A stretch of DNA of 64,000 nt from positions 2,328,001-2,392,000 of the forward strand of contig NZ_CP133548.1 in NCBI RefSeq assembly GCF_031198435.1, read 5' to 3'. The position numbers were made by a program, and so were the translations under genes. Below are positions 45,845 through 54,436 of the stretch, piece by piece. Within the stretch, counting starts at the first letter, position 1. The number at the start of each line of letters is the position of its first letter. The notes below the pieces were generated by a model, which was given only the letters and a program-made list of their open reading frames with translations, had not been told where the DNA came from and did not search any database. The stretch is from Pleionea litopenaei. Lineage in GTDB: Bacteria > Pseudomonadota > Gammaproteobacteria > Enterobacterales > Kangiellaceae.

Positions 45845-48800
45845 TTATCTTTTGGCGCACTGTCTTCGAATGCGCGCTTCTTCATCGAGTGGAAATAGAT
45901 AATAATTTGCTCGCTGCTCGTCACTTAGGCAACGCTCGTTTAACGTAAGAATTGCCTTAGTTTTTTCAATTAAATCATCATCTTTAATGGTTAATGACAC
46001 AATCGCTGGGCGACTAAACACTTTGCCATCGACAAACCGATGAAGTGCTTGGCTTTTCATCATAAAAAAGTTATTTAATTCTCTCGAATAGACAATCCCA
46101 TTTCCAACATCAGAAGGAATACGAAAGAATGGCTGCCGATCATGGGTTTTATAAATTGCGGTTCCTAATTGTTCAATAAAATAGAAAGCGCCGTCATTAG
46201 AAAAATAAACATCCGGAGATGACTCATAAGTCGTTGGCGTACCTAGTTTTTCCATCGTTTCAACGTTCAAAGAATACAAGCGCTTATTTTCCGAAACCGC
46301 AAAGGCAACCTTAGATAAACTATGAGTTACCACTTTTCTCACTCGACTATCTAAATCTATTATTTGCAATTCACCAGGCTTGCTCCAACTTAATTTCAAA
46401 AGTTGATTACTACGACAAGCTAACCACACATAGTCACGATCATTTTCTTTCAGTATTTCACAGCCTTGAGTGTTCTTCGGATAATCCAACACTTTATTGC
46501 TCGATAGGTTTACCAACTTCAATGGTAACTGATCACTTTGAATTAATAGCTGAGTGTGATCTGGAGATAGCTCATAGTCATCAACATCCAGCTCGAGAGT
46601 ATTTTCCCAAGCTATATCAGACTTAACTTCTAGAACAGGAGACGACGGTTCAGCAGTTTGTTTAACGGTTACTATTTTAAGCTTATCTAACTCCTGCCAT
46701 TTTGACGTTAGGTAAAGAAATTCTTTCTGGTTAAATTTAGATTTAATCCGCATTGAATCTTCTTCGCTGACAAGCGCTAAGTGTTGTTGTGTCGGAATAT
46801 CGATAACATAACCGTCGCCTTCCCAGCAGCGGTAGCTAATTCGATCAAACGCTGAGTTCCATACAAACTCACCATCACGACGACATTTTAATGTGAACTC
46901 AAATAAACTTTCGCCTGTCGATGCATTGACTAAATCGTATCGGCTTCGATCACCCAAAAGGCCGACGATCGCGTACTGCCCATTCTCACTCAGTTGACTC
47001 CCATAGTTTTCATAGTCTTTATCGAGTGGCAAAATGTTATGACTTGCTTTTGTTGACCATACGCCTAATTTTTTACCATATTTTGAGTAAGATGAAACAA
47101 AGTTGCCATCATCACTTAATAAAAAGTTTGTATCACTGATTACTTTTAATTTATTTTCTAATAATCCCGTTTGTGTGTTCCAAACAAATAATGTACCAAA
47201 GTGAACCGTGATCAGTTTACTGCCATCATTTGAAAACTGAAACCGAGACATTTCCCCTAATGCTTTTAACATGACCATGTTTTGGGAGGGCTGATGAAAG
47301 AGCCCTAGTTCCGTTCGTTGATTTGGCTCTATTGCAAAAAATAAGAAGTGCTCTAAATTGGGGCTAAGACTAACAAATTGTTGTTCATTTTTATTGACTA
47401 AGGCCCCATCTTTTAAATTAAAAACCGAGAAACCCGTCGGCTGATATACCATTATTGTATCATTGGGCAAAACTCGACTATGAAACCCCGTAATCGCCCC
47501 ATTATTCATCGAGGGATGCTTAAATATTTGACGGCCAGTGTTCGACTCGTAAACGACGACATTCGCCTGGTATTGGTCATTATTTGATGTAACGGTTTCA
47601 TAATAAATATACTTACTGTCTTTCGACAACACAGGCATCGCCGAGAAAGAAAGCTCATCAATAGCCACTTGATAATCAAAGCTCCGATTTTCAAAGGACC
47701 AACGGTAGAGTTGGTTGTCGGCACCAAAGGCAAATATAGACGAGACATCTTCAGAAACTATGACATGTTTAAAGCCAACTTTCGCTGGTACCACAATAGA
47801 ATCTTTACCTGACAGATTGAGTAACTGTATTCCTCCATATGACGTTGCCACAGCTAACCATTCTTTATCACTTGATAAACTCGCAGCCAGTATTTTTTCT
47901 GCGCCAGTTAATGAAACCTTTAGAGCTTTACTTTCTGCAGCGGTTTTAAAGTTCTCTATAAAAACCTGTCTTTCGGTTACCACCAATAAATTCGTGTCTG
48001 AAAGAAAATACTGTTCAACAATATTTTCAGAATAATTAAACTGTGCTTTCTTACGATGCCAAAAATAGGCTTCTCGCATCGCAGAAAGATCATCGACCAA
48101 TGGACGTTCACCCCCATAGTCACCGGGTAGAGCATTAAGCCCTAGCAATAATGCATGATTGTATCTTTGAGATTCATTCGCTTGCTTGGCTTGATCGAGT
48201 AAGAAGCGCGATTGACCAATCAATGATTGATCTCGTTGCTCTTTTGCAAGGCGTTCATTTTCTTGAGCTATGACGGTTTGCTGTTGAGCACGATGCTCAT
48301 TTTTAATCGCTTCTTGTTGTTTAAAATAAGCAAATATCCCTGCGGCGACAGCAACAACGGCCAACATCGCAACGGCGCTTAACCACTGCCGTAAACGCTT
48401 GGCTTTCTGCCGTGCCAAGGCCAACTGATACTCTTTATCTCGTTGCGTCAAAGCGCCGAGAGGTACTCCAAGAATTCCAGCGACAATTTTAAGCAGCATA
48501 AGATGTTGCTGCTCATCATACTTTTTTGCCACTTCTTCGAGTTGTTCTTTGGTAAAGCTTTCTGATTCACGCAAGTGCTGTTTTAAAGCTTCTGTCGATG
48601 TCCAACCTTGCTGAGGCTTTCCATTCAAATTTAATCGAAAATCGGCCGCAATCGGTTCAGCTCGTTGCTCAGTACGTTGTCCTTGATCATCATAGGCAAA
48701 CTGTAATGGCAGGGGAAAACATTCATCGCTTGCTGCAAATCCTAATTCCGCTTTACTGGAATCCCAGCTGCAATTGGGCTCACCATCGATCAATGCGGCA

Positions 48801-49153
48801 ATGATTCGATCTGAGCGGCCCAGCGATTTAAAGTAGTCAATTTCATCAGCTACATAAGTCGAAGCAACGGCATTCGGTGAGCATAAGACAATCAGCGTTC
48901 CGGTGTTATCTAACGCTTTAGTGATCGAGTTTGCAAGGTCAGCGTCAGCTGGCAATTCATCTTCATCGCGAAAAACAGGGAAAATTTGCGAGGGAATGGT
49001 TTCTCCCCGATCATTGGTTTGTCCAACCAAATCGGCTGGTATTTGATACGTCTCGAGAGCTTGATGCAGCCACGTTGCCCACTGACGACCTGATAGTTTG
49101 TTGTCAGCGTGGCGGTAGGATATAAAGGCTAGGTAGTCGGTCGAGCGATTCAT
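45845..49153 (-). CDS. TIR domain protein with transmembrane helix and beta-propeller
   Basis: 1102 residues. A TIR_2-type domain (~5-130) has LAFISYRHADN, VFRDEDELPAD and LIVLCSPNAVASTYVADEI; Glu104 lines up by eye with the catalytic Glu of NAD-cleaving TIRs such as SARM1. A linker with ALKQHLRESESFTKEQLEEVA, one membrane helix (~256-276), a coiled coil (~278-310) and ~750 residues of WD40-like beta sheet follow (ILAASLSSDKEWLAVATSYG, FQFSNDGSKLITVHFGTLFVW). The TIR would face the cytoplasm and the propeller the periplasm. No partner gene adjoins. Defence, NAD signalling or protein scaffolding are all open. Confidence 0.88.
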   Translation of the reverse strand: MNRSTDYLAFISYRHADNKLSGRQWATWLHQALETYQIPADLVGQTNDRGETIPSQIFPVFRDEDELPADADLANSITKALDNTGTLIVLCSPNAVASTYVADEIDYFKSLGRSDRIIAALIDGEPNCSWDSSKAELGFAASDECFPLPLQFAYDDQGQRTEQRAEPIAADFRLNLNGKPQQGWTSTEALKQHLRESESFTKEQLEEVAKKYDEQQHLMLLKIVAGILGVPLGALTQRDKEYQLALARQKAKRLRQWLSAVAMLAVVAVAAGIFAYFKQQEAIKNEHRAQQQTVIAQENERLAKEQRDQSLIGQSRFLLDQAKQANESQRYNHALLLGLNALPGDYGGERPLVDDLSAMREAYFWHRKKAQFNYSENIVEQYFLSDTNLLVVTERQVFIENFKTAAESKALKVSLTGAEKILAASLSSDKEWLAVATSYGGIQLLNLSGKDSIVVPAKVGFKHVIVSEDVSSIFAFGADNQLYRWSFENRSFDYQVAIDELSFSAMPVLSKDSKYIYYETVTSNNDQYQANVVVYESNTGRQIFKHPSMNNGAITGFHSRVLPNDTIMVYQPTGFSVFNLKDGALVNKNEQQFVSLSPNLEHFLFFAIEPNQRTELGLFHQPSQNMVMLKALGEMSRFQFSNDGSKLITVHFGTLFVWNTQTGLLENKLKVISDTNFLLSDDGNFVSSYSKYGKKLGVWSTKASHNILPLDKDYENYGSQLSENGQYAIVGLLGDRSRYDLVNASTGESLFEFTLKCRRDGEFVWNSAFDRISYRCWEGDGYVIDIPTQQHLALVSEEDSMRIKSKFNQKEFLYLTSKWQELDKLKIVTVKQTAEPSSPVLEVKSDIAWENTLELDVDDYELSPDHTQLLIQSDQLPLKLVNLSSNKVLDYPKNTQGCEILKENDRDYVWLACRSNQLLKLSWSKPGELQIIDLDSRVRKVVTHSLSKVAFAVSENKRLYSLNVETMEKLGTPTTYESSPDVYFSNDGAFYFIEQLGTAIYKTHDRQPFFRIPSDVGNGIVYSRELNNFFMMKSQALHRFVDGKVFSRPAIVSLTIKDDDLIEKTKAILTLNERCLSDEQRANYYLFPLDEEARIRRQCAKR

Positions 49154-49240
49154 TTTATTATCTTAATCTTTTTGAATTCAAAGGCTTAAGTTTAGACTAT
49201 CGGTCAGACTTTGATAACCAAGATGCTCAATAAAGTCAAA

Positions 49241-49266
49241 AGAAAAAGCCCTCAGTTGAGGGCTCT
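49241..49266 (-). terminator. Rho-independent terminator of ahpF
   Basis: On the minus strand AGCCCTCA-AC-TGAGGGCT (49264-49247) is followed by TTTTTCTTTT. It is 64 bases after the ahpF stop and ~90 bases before the TIR gene start, isolating the TIR gene from the ahp transcript. Confidence 0.88.
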
Positions 49267-49329
49267 AAAGGGGGCAACATCCATGTTAGCGCGAGAAAAA
49301 CAAACTGGAATACCTATCAATATTAACTA

Positions 49330-50916
49330 CTACGCTGCTTTTTCTGCTTTGGATTCTTCGCTGGTCACTTTTGGTTCTAAACGCATTAAATAATCGAACG
49401 CGCTCAGAGATGCTTTGGCGCCTTCGCCCATCGCAATAATGATTTGCTTGTACGGAACCGTGGTTACATCCCCTGCAGCGTAAATGCCTGGTACGCTGGT
49501 CTCACCACGTTCATCAATAACAATCTCACCACGAGGCGACAGCTCTACGACACCTTTTAGAAAATCACTATTGGGCACCAAGCCAATTTGTACAAAAATA
49601 CCCGCCAACTCAATTTGATGTTCAGCATTGTTTGTTCTATCCATGTATTTTATTCCGGTGACGGACTTGCCATCGCCGACTACTTCCGTAGTTTGAGCTT
49701 GCATAATAATGTCAATGTTCGACATCGAACGAGCCTTTCGTTGCAGCACTTCATCTGCACGGAGTTGATCGCTAAACTCTAATACCGTTACGTGTTCTAC
49801 AATATTAGCGAGGTCAATGGCCGCTTCAATCCCAGAGTTACCACCACCAATAACCGCCACCTTTTTACCCTTGAATAAAGGCCCATCGCAATGTGGACAG
49901 TAGGCGACACCTTTACCTGAGTATTCTTGTTCGCCAGGAACGTTCATTTTTCTCCAGCGCGCACCTGTCGCCAACACCAATGATTTAGCTTTCAACACAG
50001 CGCCGGATTCAGTGGTTATCGAGAAGAGCTCACTCTGCTCAATGCTTTTAACTTTCTGCCCGGCCATTACATCGACTGGATACTCGGTAACATGTTGTTC
50101 CAAACTGGCAACCAACTTTGGACCTTCGGTGTAGGGAACTGAAATGAAATTTTCAATACCAACCGTGTCCGCTACTTGGCCACCGAACCGCTCGGCAACC
50201 ACGCCCGTATTCAATCCTTTTCGCGCGCTGTAAATGGCCGCCGAAGCACCTGCGGGGCCTCCACCAACAACCAACATATCGAAGACGTCTTTACTAGATA
50301 ATTTTTCCGCTTCACGTTTTGCTGCATTGACATCGAGTTTGCTAACCAACTCTTTCAGAGTGGTTCGCCCTTGCAGCAGCAATTCCCCGTTCAAGTACAC
50401 AGAAGGAACCGCTTTAATGTTGCGGCTTTCCACTTCGTCTTGGAACAATGCTCCATCGACCATCGTATGCTTAATGGCAGGATTTAATGCCGCCATCATA
50501 TTGAGCGCTTGAACCACATCGGGACAATTTTGACACGACAATGAAATGTACGACTCGAAGTTAAACGATCCATCGAGATCTTTGATCTGTTCGATCAGGT
50601 CTTGCTCGACCTTTAGCGGGTGTCCGCCACTGTGTAACAAGGCCAGTACCAAAGAGGTAAACTCGTGACCAAGCGGGATACCAGAAAAAGCAAGCTGCGT
50701 GCCTTTCTCAAGTGAAACCACTTCCATGGTTGGTGCGCGCTCTGCCACGCCATTATCTGCAACCGATACCAATGACGAAAGCTCTGCAATATCGTTTGCA
50801 AGCTGTGCCATTTGCTGCGACTCGGGCCGCTGATCAAGAGTTAAACGTAACTCGATCGGCTGGCGTAAATTCTCTAAGTAAGCTTTGAGTTGTACTTTTA
50901 AATCAGCGTCTAACAT
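49330..50916 (-). CDS. ahpF: Alkyl hydroperoxide reductase subunit F
   Basis: 528 residues. AhpF passes electrons from NADH through FAD and two disulfide centres to AhpC. The N-terminal thioredoxin-like pair (~1-200) holds C128-QN-C131 (LSCQNCP). The thioredoxin-reductase-like part has [19 protein letters not shown] for [14 protein letters not shown] for the redox-active Cxx[17 protein letters not shown] for NADH and GIYAAGDVT. Length ~520 is standard. It follows ahpC after 161 bases that contain two hairpins. Confidence 0.97.
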   Translation of the reverse strand: MLDADLKVQLKAYLENLRQPIELRLTLDQRPESQQMAQLANDIAELSSLVSVADNGVAERAPTMEVVSLEKGTQLAFSGIPLGHEFTSLVLALLHSGGHPLKVEQDLIEQIKDLDGSFNFESYISLSCQNCPDVVQALNMMAALNPAIKHTMVDGALFQDEVESRNIKAVPSVYLNGELLLQGRTTLKELVSKLDVNAAKREAEKLSSKDVFDMLVVGGGPAGASAAIYSARKGLNTGVVAERFGGQVADTVGIENFISVPYTEGPKLVASLEQHVTEYPVDVMAGQKVKSIEQSELFSITTESGAVLKAKSLVLATGARWRKMNVPGEQEYSGKGVAYCPHCDGPLFKGKKVAVIGGGNSGIEAAIDLANIVEHVTVLEFSDQLRADEVLQRKARSMSNIDIIMQAQTTEVVGDGKSVTGIKYMDRTNNAEHQIELAGIFVQIGLVPNSDFLKGVVELSPRGEIVIDERGETSVPGIYAAGDVTTVPYKQIIIAMGEGAKASLSAFDYLMRLEPKVTSEESKAEKAA

Positions 50917-50944
50917 GTTAACTCCTGATCTGAATTTAATAAGG

Positions 50945-51053
50945 AGGGGCTTAACTCAAACAATTGGAGGGTGTCGATTGCCTGCAAAAAGCGATTGCAA
51001 CAATCACTGAGTAAGCCCCGATTCGTTTTCTAAGCGCGAATTGACGCGCTTAG
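50945..51053 (-). promoter_or_regulatory. Two inverted repeats between ahpC and ahpF
   Basis: A perfect 9-bp stem (51030-51038 with 51045-51053, six-base loop) and a longer-range pair GGGGCTTAACTC (50946-) with GAGTAAGCCCC (51009-51019). No T-run follows on the minus strand, so these look like RNA-stabilising or processing hairpins that set ahpC/ahpF ratio rather than full terminators. Confidence 0.6.
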
Positions 51054-51077
51054 ATTACTTTGACTGACTCGTTAGCG

Positions 51078-51647
51078 TTAGATTTTACCGACAAGATCTA
51101 ACGATGGTTTCAAGGTTTCTGAGCCAGGTTTCCATGCCGCCGGACAGACTTCACCGTCGTGGCTTGCTACGTATTGTGCCGCTTGAATTTTACGGACAAG
51201 TTCAGCAGCTGAACGACCGATACCTAAGTCATGAATTTCTGCGACTTTGATTTCACCTTCTGGGTTAATCACAAAAGTACCGCGCAACGCTAAACCGTCT
51301 TCTTCAATCATTACACCAAAGTTGCGTGAGATAGTTCCGGTCGGATCACCTAACATCGGGAAGTTAATTTTATTAATGGTGTCTGAGCTGCTGTGCCACG
51401 CTTTATGAGTAAAATGCGTATCCGTTGAAACTGAGTAGACTTCGACGCCCATCTCTTGAAGTTGCGCGTAATGATCCGCCATATCGCCCAGCTCGGTCGG
51501 ACAAACAAAGGTAAAGTCCGCTGGGTAGAAGAAAAATACGCTCCATTTTCCTAACACGTCTTTCTCTGTTACATCTTTAAATTCACCATTGTGGAACGCC
51601 GTCGCTTTGAATGGCTTAAGTTCAGTATTGATAATTGATTGAGTCAT
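51078..51647 (-). CDS. ahpC: Alkyl hydroperoxide reductase subunit C (peroxiredoxin)
   Basis: 189 residues, a typical 2-Cys peroxiredoxin that reduces hydrogen peroxide and organic hydroperoxides. The peroxidatic Cys49 is in DFTFVCPTEL and the resolving Cys is in GEVCPAAWKPG near the C-terminus. The YF-type C-terminal extension of sensitive enzymes ends here as SLDLVGKI. The ribosome-binding site GAGG is five to nine bases before ATG and is complementary to the start of the leader. Upstream of ahpF in the usual order. Confidence 0.97.
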   Translation of the reverse strand: MTQSIINTELKPFKATAFHNGEFKDVTEKDVLGKWSVFFFYPADFTFVCPTELGDMADHYAQLQEMGVEVYSVSTDTHFTHKAWHSSSDTINKINFPMLGDPTGTISRNFGVMIEEDGLALRGTFVINPEGEIKVAEIHDLGIGRSAAELVRKIQAAQYVASHDGEVCPAAWKPGSETLKPSLDLVGKI

Positions 51648-51745
51648 AATTAGTCCTCGCTTATTGAGTATTCACTTGAAGGATGCCTGAACGGTTGCCA
51701 GAGCATCTTTCGCTTAATTCGAGGACTATGTTAACGAGAAGGAAT
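51648..51745 (-). promoter_or_regulatory. Structured 5' leader of ahpC able to mask its ribosome-binding site
   Basis: TAGTCCTCG early in the leader (plus coordinates 51728-51720) is exactly complementary to CGAGGACTA (51659-51651), which holds the ribosome-binding site. Between them a second hairpin GATGC...GCATC (about 51676-51701) with CTGGCAACCG in the loop region can form. This is a translational-switch layout; no known riboswitch class is matched. Confidence 0.55.
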
Positions 51746-51750
51746 TAATC

Positions 51751-51779
51751 TGTATAATTGATTGAAAGAATCATAACAA
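51751..51779 (-). promoter_or_regulatory. Sigma-70-type promoter of ahpC
   Basis: On the minus strand TTGTTA (51779-51774), 17-base spacer, TATACA (51756-51751). An ATCGATTG/CAATCAAT inverted repeat overlaps the spacer and -35 (51757-51784 approx.) and may be a regulator site; the OxyR consensus is not clearly met. Confidence 0.6.
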
Positions 51780-51903
51780 TCGATTTATACGATAACCATA
51801 CCAAAAGCCACCACAGCCTTTACTGGCAGGCGATGCCGAGCAAAGATGTGGTCAGAACGGGGGTTTTTGGCATTAAAATGACGCAGCCAAGAAGTATTGA
51901 AAA

Positions 51904-52947
51904 CTATCGATTAGCCAGGTCTAAGCGCAACCAGTTCAGAATATTGTCAGACATGATGGTGTGCTTCTGTTGTTCATCAATAATATCGGCTGTCACAGCA
52001 TCATCAAGAAGCTTTCCAGGGTAACAGTTGGCGACCGTCGCCATTTCTCCAAGAGGATAGGGATCATCAACCCCCCAAACGATTTGACGGGTACCACAGC
52101 GCTTAATCAACAAGTTGAGCGTATCGACGTCATGCACCAAGGTGTCGAAAAACACATTGGGTTGGGCGAGGGTTTGGCTAGGATGATGAGTATCTGGAAA
52201 CAAATCCGGACGCCCCTCTACCCCTTGAACGACCCGACCATAGTTTGCATGACCCAGCATGTTTCCATGCGCAAAACAGGTTCTAACATTGGGGTAACGC
52301 TGTGCAAATCCCTGCAAGGTGAACATCAAGTAAGTATCAGCGGTCTGAGCCATCATCCAAACTAAGTGATTGCGCCAAAATCGATCCTTTAAATTAACCA
52401 TTCTGCCCGCATCGTATGGATGAATCTCTAGTGCAAGATTAAGCTCGTTGGCGAGCTCCCAAATCGGCGCGACCGACTCATCGGCAACCGATAACCACTC
52501 GCCACTTTGGTGCAGGTAGTGGGTGCTCAAGCACAGCATTTTCATATTCAGTTGATTAACGCAGCGCTCTATTTCTTGCAGAGCCTGATCAATAAATGCG
52601 GGCTGTACAACAAATCCGGTGGTAAATCGACTCGGATGCGAACGTTGTACTTCAGCATTGAAGTCATTTTGAAAACGAATAACATCAAAACAATCTTGTT
52701 CAGAGAAGCCATTGCAATAAAGTTGAGATAGGCTCAATACCACTTCATGATCAATATTATTAGCGTCCATCCACTGCAGTTTCTCTTCTAAAAAGAAACT
52801 TGGATCGGTTATCGGACGCTTCCATTCACCCTGACACATATGTTTTCGCGCATCATCGACCCAAAAGAACTTCTTCTCACGCATAAAAGTGGGAATCTGA
52901 TCGGGTGTTGGCAACAGGTGCCCATGTCCATTAATTCGTAATGTCAT
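51904..52947 (-). CDS. ACMSD-like amidohydrolase
   Basis: 347 residues of the amidohydrolase_2 family. The metal ligands of the TIM-barrel are visible: INGHGHLLP at the N-terminus, LALEIHPYDA, RTCFAHGNMLG and IVWGVDDPYPLGE near the C-terminus with the conserved Asp. The closest characterised relative by motif is 2-amino-3-carboxymuconate-6-semialdehyde decarboxylase of the kynurenine pathway, a zinc enzyme, but no other tryptophan-breakdown gene is nearby. The gene stands alone, upstream of the ahpC promoter in the same orientation as YIP1 gene. Confidence 0.85.
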   Translation of the reverse strand: MTLRINGHGHLLPTPDQIPTFMREKKFFWVDDARKHMCQGEWKRPITDPSFFLEEKLQWMDANNIDHEVVLSLSQLYCNGFSEQDCFDVIRFQNDFNAEVQRSHPSRFTTGFVVQPAFIDQALQEIERCVNQLNMKMLCLSTHYLHQSGEWLSVADESVAPIWELANELNLALEIHPYDAGRMVNLKDRFWRNHLVWMMAQTADTYLMFTLQGFAQRYPNVRTCFAHGNMLGHANYGRVVQGVEGRPDLFPDTHHPSQTLAQPNVFFDTLVHDVDTLNLLIKRCGTRQIVWGVDDPYPLGEMATVANCYPGKLLDDAVTADIIDEQQKHTIMSDNILNWLRLDLANR

Positions 52948-53087
52948 AAAAACAGTCTCTAAAACTTACGGTTGGGTAGAACCAGTCTTTTCGTTTAAAT
53001 CTAACTGACTATTATACTGATCATCTGTTACTTCTCACTCTTTACGCAATAAAAACAGCTCCGAGCAGCGACACTCTCATTAGTCAA

Positions 53088-53780
53088 TTACTTCATCAAA
53101 CCAAAAATCACAAATGGCAGCACTAAAATAGCGATAACTCCGAGAATCAGTAAAAACGCGAGAATAATTGCGAAAAATGCTCGCCATTTACTGATCACGT
53201 GAACTTCAGCGACCCCAATAATATGGAGCGCTATCGACCAAATCGCGAGAATCATTTGAATAATCGAGCTAGACCAAAATAACACTTGGTTTAGTAATGA
53301 TGAATCAACGATAGGCATATCGCTACTGAATACATCGTTGCGGAACACTAAAATTTGTAAAATAAGAATCGACACCCCGACCAATCCAGGAACAGTAGAC
53401 CAAGCATAAACGAGCCTAACCTGCTCACTATTCGCTACGCCTCCTAACCAACGGCCGGTTACTGATTGCAACCATGAGAATAAGAATAAGCCGATCATGC
53501 CACCCATGGCACCGCCGACCAAACTCGAGCCCAAGATCATACCCAGTGAAGAAGTATCTCCCTTAGATTGAGTGGCTGCTTGATCCAATGATTGATAGAT
53601 ACCCGAAATTATGGCCAGAAGAACCACCATGTAGGTAGGATCTTTGGATAACAAATAGCGAATGGTCAAGCGCGGTTGCAACCACATACTTTTCCAAGGA
53701 TTCAATGACTCTGGAATATTTACTTCGACAGTCGCTTGCGGAATTTCAACTTCCGGTGCTTGGTATAGGTTTTCGGACAT
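53088..53780 (-). CDS. YIP1 family membrane protein
   Basis: 230 residues. A proline-rich cytoplasmic start (~1-30) is followed by NPWKSMWLQPRLTIRYLL, the motif that opens bacterial YIP1-domain proteins, and five membrane helices with LVYAWSTVPGLVGV between them. The bacterial family has no settled function. AAGGG eight bases upstream supports ATG 53780. Single gene. Confidence 0.85.
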   Translation of the reverse strand: MSENLYQAPEVEIPQATVEVNIPESLNPWKSMWLQPRLTIRYLLSKDPTYMVVLLAIISGIYQSLDQAATQSKGDTSSLGMILGSSLVGGAMGGMIGLFLFSWLQSVTGRWLGGVANSEQVRLVYAWSTVPGLVGVSILILQILVFRNDVFSSDMPIVDSSLLNQVLFWSSSIIQMILAIWSIALHIIGVAEVHVISKWRAFFAIILAFLLILGVIAILVLPFVIFGLMK

Positions 53781-53901
53781 AATTTCCCTTAGGTAAAAAG
53801 AATAACATTTATTTTAAATATCACTTTCGAGCAAACAGCCATTCTAGACAGAAAATAGAAGGACACTGACCTCAAACGGGAGTTAGGCTTAAAGAATCTG
53901 A

Positions 53902-54408
53902 CTAATTTTTTGGTTTTAAATATACAGTTTGCCACTCATCTTGCGCTGACATTCTTACGGAATGAACGTTTTCATCGATTTCAAAATTGATATGATTAAC
54001 TTGTTTCGGCCATACCTCTTGAAGGCTTTTCGCTCGCACACTGAAAGCCGACAAATTCTCAGGCACACTGGCTTCTTGGTAAATCCATAAATACTTTCCT
54101 TCAACTTCAAAGCCAACATACTGCAAGGTTATCGCTCTACCAGAACCATCTTTCAGAGAAAAACGTTTGGCAACATAGTCAGAAAATTGTTGCTGAGATT
54201 GCGGTTCTGTTGAAAGGTCAATTTTACGATCAAGAATGGTGGCTAGCGCATGCTCTGCATCGTGCAAATAGAATCGATGCATAACTTCGAGCGATTGAGT
54301 TCGCTCGTTCATAACGACTCGAGTGTAGCTTTCTTTTTGTTGATGCCCCAAGACTGGGGCAATCAACATGGCTAGATACATTGATAAAACTATTTTTAGC
54401 TTATTCAT
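53902..54408 (-). CDS. Exported protein, DUF6702-like
   Basis: 168 residues from ATG 54408 (TTG 54417 is an alternative). Signal peptide ~1-21 (VLSMYLAMLIAPVLG, then HQQKESY). Mature part is beta-rich: TRVVMNERTQSLEVMHRFYLHDAEHAL, YVAKRFSL, LQYVGFEVEGKYLWIYQE. I associate this with DUF6702, of unknown function. It begins 28 bases after the stop of the M1 peptidase gene and is probably co-transcribed, as this pair often is (recollection, unverified). Confidence 0.75.
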   Translation of the reverse strand: MNKLKIVLSMYLAMLIAPVLGHQQKESYTRVVMNERTQSLEVMHRFYLHDAEHALATILDRKIDLSTEPQSQQQFSDYVAKRFSLKDGSGRAITLQYVGFEVEGKYLWIYQEASVPENLSAFSVRAKSLQEVWPKQVNHINFEIDENVHSVRMSAQDEWQTVYLKPKN

Positions 54409-54436
54409 ATTTTTCAACTGCGCTGTTCAATCAAAA

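Noticed and set aside
51676-51701. SAM riboswitch in the ahpC leader
   Set aside because: The CTGGCAACC stretch recalls part of the SAM-I core, but the other core segments are missing and the gene is not a methionine gene.
51758-52024. 88-codon plus-strand frame between ahpC and the amidohydrolase gene
   Set aside because: Covers the ahpC promoter and the 3' end of the amidohydrolase gene; composition not protein-like.
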